The position numbers and the translations under genes were made by a program. Positions 30,873-32,721 of a stretch of DNA of 32,721 bases are shown one piece after another. Every line of letters starts with the position of its first letter. Positions within the stretch are counted from its first letter, which is position 1. A model generated the notes under the pieces. That model saw nothing but the letters and a program-made list of their open reading frames with translations. It had not been told where the DNA came from and made no database searches. Source of the DNA: Lentisphaeria bacterium (lineage in GTDB: Bacteria; Verrucomicrobiota; Lentisphaeria; Victivallales; UBA1829); NCBI GenBank assembly GCA_017455665.1, contig JAFSZN010000003.1:1-32721 (forward strand). The letters are read 5' to 3'.

Positions 30873-32721
30873 ATGTCGCAACTGAAAAACTATTATTTCG
30901 AACTCTTCCATCGTGATGTCGAGCCCATTGTCACCGCCAGCAGCCGCTGGGGCGTGCAGAGCGAATATGTCATCGGCACGGACCATTTCGGCTATACCAA
31001 CTGGGTTTCCGACGAAGGCGATCTGCAGTCCACGGTCCCGTCCGGCGAGGACGCGGCAATGTACATCAATGCGGCAGGCAACGTGGCGCTGGACGTGGAT
31101 ATCGTGGCGCATACGGTCGAGCTCGGCGGAGCCGCCACATTGAACGTAACGGGGAATCGTTCCCTGCTCATTCTCGATCATTTCGCACTTAACGGCATCG
31201 TCTCTGTGAACAACAACTGCGGCCTGACCAATGCCGCAGTCTCCGCGCTTCAGCTGACCGGCGCGGGCAAGCTGAACCTGAGCGGCGACGGCACACTCGG
31301 CTATTTAGGGACCGCGGAAAACCGAAACGCATTCACCATCGGCAAGGACCTGACGGTCACGACCCTCGGCTACTCCGGCGGCATCATCTATGCGAACCTC
31401 ACCAACGCGGGCACCATCACCACCGAGGCGGGAAAACTGACTTTGAGCGGCAATACGGTTGAGAACGCCGGGAGCATCGTCACGGGCGGAAACAAGTCCA
31501 TCACGCTGGAGAACGCAACGGTCAACGGCGCGGGCACGCTGAACGGCGCGGCCGGAGAGATCCTGCTGAACGGGACGATTGTCAGCGACAACACTCTGAC
31601 CGGCAACCTCAGGACCTATGGGAACACCAGCACGCTGAACCGGGTGACTGTCGACGGAAACGGCGTTCTCGACATTCAGGCACAGGCCGTCGCGCAGGGA
31701 ACGCTCACGATCGACGGCAAGGTCACGGTCCAGAACAACAAGGGGCTTTACAACGAATCCACCGAAGCGACGGCCGCGCTGAGCGGCGCCGGCAAGCTGA
31801 ACCTGAGCGGCGACGGCACATCCGGCTACCTGGGGACCGAAGAATGCCGCGGAGCTTTCACCATCGGCGAGAACCTGACGGTCACGACTCTCGGCTACTC
31901 CGGCGGCTATATCTATGCGAACCTCACCAACAACGGCGCCATCACCACCGAGGCAGGAAGCCTGACATTAAAGGGCAACACGATCGAAAATGCCGGGAGC
32001 ATCGTCACCGGCGGAAACAAGTCCATCACACTGGAGAACGCGACGGTCAGCGGCACGGGTACGCTGAATGGCAAGCAGGGGACCGTCTACCTGAATCAAA
32101 CCACGCTCGCCGGGTCGCTCCTGAAGGGCGCGGTGCAGGCTACTGGCAAAAAGTCCACCCTGAAGAATGTCACCGTTGACACGGACGGCGCATTCTCGCA
32201 GTCGGCGGACGTCGCCTTGCAGGAAAGCTTCGCGGTCAACGGCGTCGCAACAGTCCAGAACAACAGCCATCTGCTGAACGAAGATGAAAGCGAACCTGTC
32301 GCGCTGACCGGCGCAGGCAAGCTGAACCTGAGCGGCGACGGCACACTCGGCTATTTAGGGACCGCGGAAAACCGAAACGCATTCACCATCGGCAAGGACC
32401 TGACGGTCACGACCCTCGGCTACTCAGACGGCTATATTTACGCAAATCTCACCAACGCGGGCACCATCACCACCGAGGCGGGAGATCTGATCCTGAGCGG
32501 CAATACACTCGAAAACACCGGGAGCATCGTCACGGGCGGAAAGAGCATCACGCTGAAGAACGCAACGGTCAGCGGCACGGGCACGCTGAACGGCGCGGAC
32601 GGAGAGATCCTGCTGAACGGGACGATTGTCAGCGACAACACTCTGACCGGCAACCTCAGGACCTATGGGAACACCAGCACGCTGAACCGGGTGACTGTCG
32701 ACGGAAACGGCGTTCTCGACA
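30873..32721 (+). CDS. Large repetitive surface/adhesin-like protein, 3' end outside the window
   Basis: The frame runs open from ATG 30873 to the window end (616 codons and more). After a unique N-terminal part of about 127 residues, the protein consists of 175-residue units rich in Gly, Asn, Thr and Leu, with short turns such as AGKLNLSGDGT, FTIGKDLTVTTLGYS and SITLENATVSGTGTLNG. This is the style of a right-handed beta-helix as in autotransporter passengers and filamentous adhesins. No hydrophobic signal peptide is seen at the N-terminus (MSQLKNYYFELFHRD), which is odd for a surface protein. The C-terminus, where a sorting tail or barrel would be, is not in view. GGGTG lies 5 nt before the ATG. 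It is the only long plus-strand gene here. Function is inferred from repeat style alone. Confidence 0.85.
   Translation, partial: MSQLKNYYFELFHRDVEPIVTASSRWGVQSEYVIGTDHFGYTNWVSDEGDLQSTVPSGEDAAMYINAAGNVALDVDIVAHTVELGGAATLNVTGNRSLLILDHFALNGIVSVNNNCGLTNAAVSALQLTGAGKLNLSGDGTLGYLGTAENRNAFTIGKDLTVTTLGYSGGIIYANLTNAGTITTEAGKLTLSGNTVENAGSIVTGGNKSITLENATVNGAGTLNGAAGEILLNGTIVSDNTLTGNLRTYGNTSTLNRVTVDGNGVLDIQAQAVAQGTLTIDGKVTVQNNKGLYNESTEATAALSGAGKLNLSGDGTSGYLGTEECRGAFTIGENLTVTTLGYSGGYIYANLTNNGAITTEAGSLTLKGNTIENAGSIVTGGNKSITLENATVSGTGTLNGKQGTVYLNQTTLAGSLLKGAVQATGKKSTLKNVTVDTDGAFSQSADVALQESFAVNGVATVQNNSHLLNEDESEPVALTGAGKLNLSGDGTLGYLGTAENRNAFTIGKDLTVTTLGYSDGYIYANLTNAGTITTEAGDLILSGNTLENTGSIVTGGKSITLKNATVSGTGTLNGADGEILLNGTIVSDNTLTGNLRTYGNTSTLNRVTVDGNGVLD
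31254..32721 (+). repeat. 525-bp tandem coding repeats in A-B-A order
   Basis: Units begin at 31254, 31779 and 32304, each starting with CTGA(C/G)CGGCGC and spaced exactly 525 bp. Units 1 and 3 are nearly identical at DNA level, including a stretch of about 120 bp matching 31554-31674; unit 3 lacks one Asn codon. Unit 2 is clearly diverged in its second half. The third unit is cut by the window end. Confidence 0.93.

Overview
The window looks like chromosomal DNA from a GC-rich, diderm (LPS-bearing), probably anaerobic bacterium of the PVC superphylum. Lentisphaerota/Victivallis-like is my best guess, but it is an inference only. The supporting genes are lpxA and an lpxH-like hydrolase (outer-membrane lipid A), a 2-hydroxyacyl-CoA dehydratase-type activase fused to its partner (an anaerobe trait), a GH13-GH133 glycogen debranching fusion, secreted proteins with PEP-CTERM-like C-terminal tails, and the start of a large repetitive surface protein. 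Nearly everything is on the minus strand. Only a tRNA-Thr, a short gene fossil and the repetitive surface protein are on the plus strand.

Layout, in transcription order on the minus strand (right to left). (1) 30146-28305: lpxH-like > coaD > yceD, overlapping by 4 and 8 nt, followed by a separate MEMO1-AMMECR1 fusion gene (28156-26696). (2) 26370-25029: two small secreted proteins with signal peptides and similar PLP / hydrophobic / RNR-basic tails. They are followed by a membrane-anchored TPR-like protein (24775-22442). (3) 22279-19469: znuA-znuC-znuB zinc/manganese ABC importer with overlapping genes, in which the binding protein and the ATPase both carry His-rich metal-binding tracts. (4) 19312-14017: tig > clpP > clpX > eda > prfB, bounded by a TTGAAA-N17-TATATT promoter and a clear intrinsic terminator. 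(5) 13814-11667: the activase fusion gene, alone, with an inverted repeat over its predicted start of transcription. (6) 11488-7038: manA-like (with a degenerate active site) > argS > a GT2 glycosyltransferase, ended by a hairpin. (7) 6891-1: lpxA > lipoprotein > glycogen debranching enzyme > lepA, with lepA running off the window.

On the plus strand, a promoter at 30251 drives a folded leader and a tRNA-Thr(TGT) gene. Downstream are mutually exclusive hairpins, a terminator-like hairpin and a strong TTGACA promoter. This promoter serves a repeat protein whose 525-bp (175-residue) unit occurs at least three times in an A-B-A pattern. The gene continues past the window.

Much of the window is core housekeeping: translation, proteolysis, lipid A, CoA and central sugar metabolism. 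The most interesting points are the ManA homologue lacking several conserved metal and catalytic residues, the four-Cys insertion in the activase, the shared C-terminal sorting-like tails, the folded RNAs around tRNA-Thr, the gene fossil at 26520, and the A-B-A repeat structure of the surface protein. All functions come from reading motifs by eye; no database search was run.
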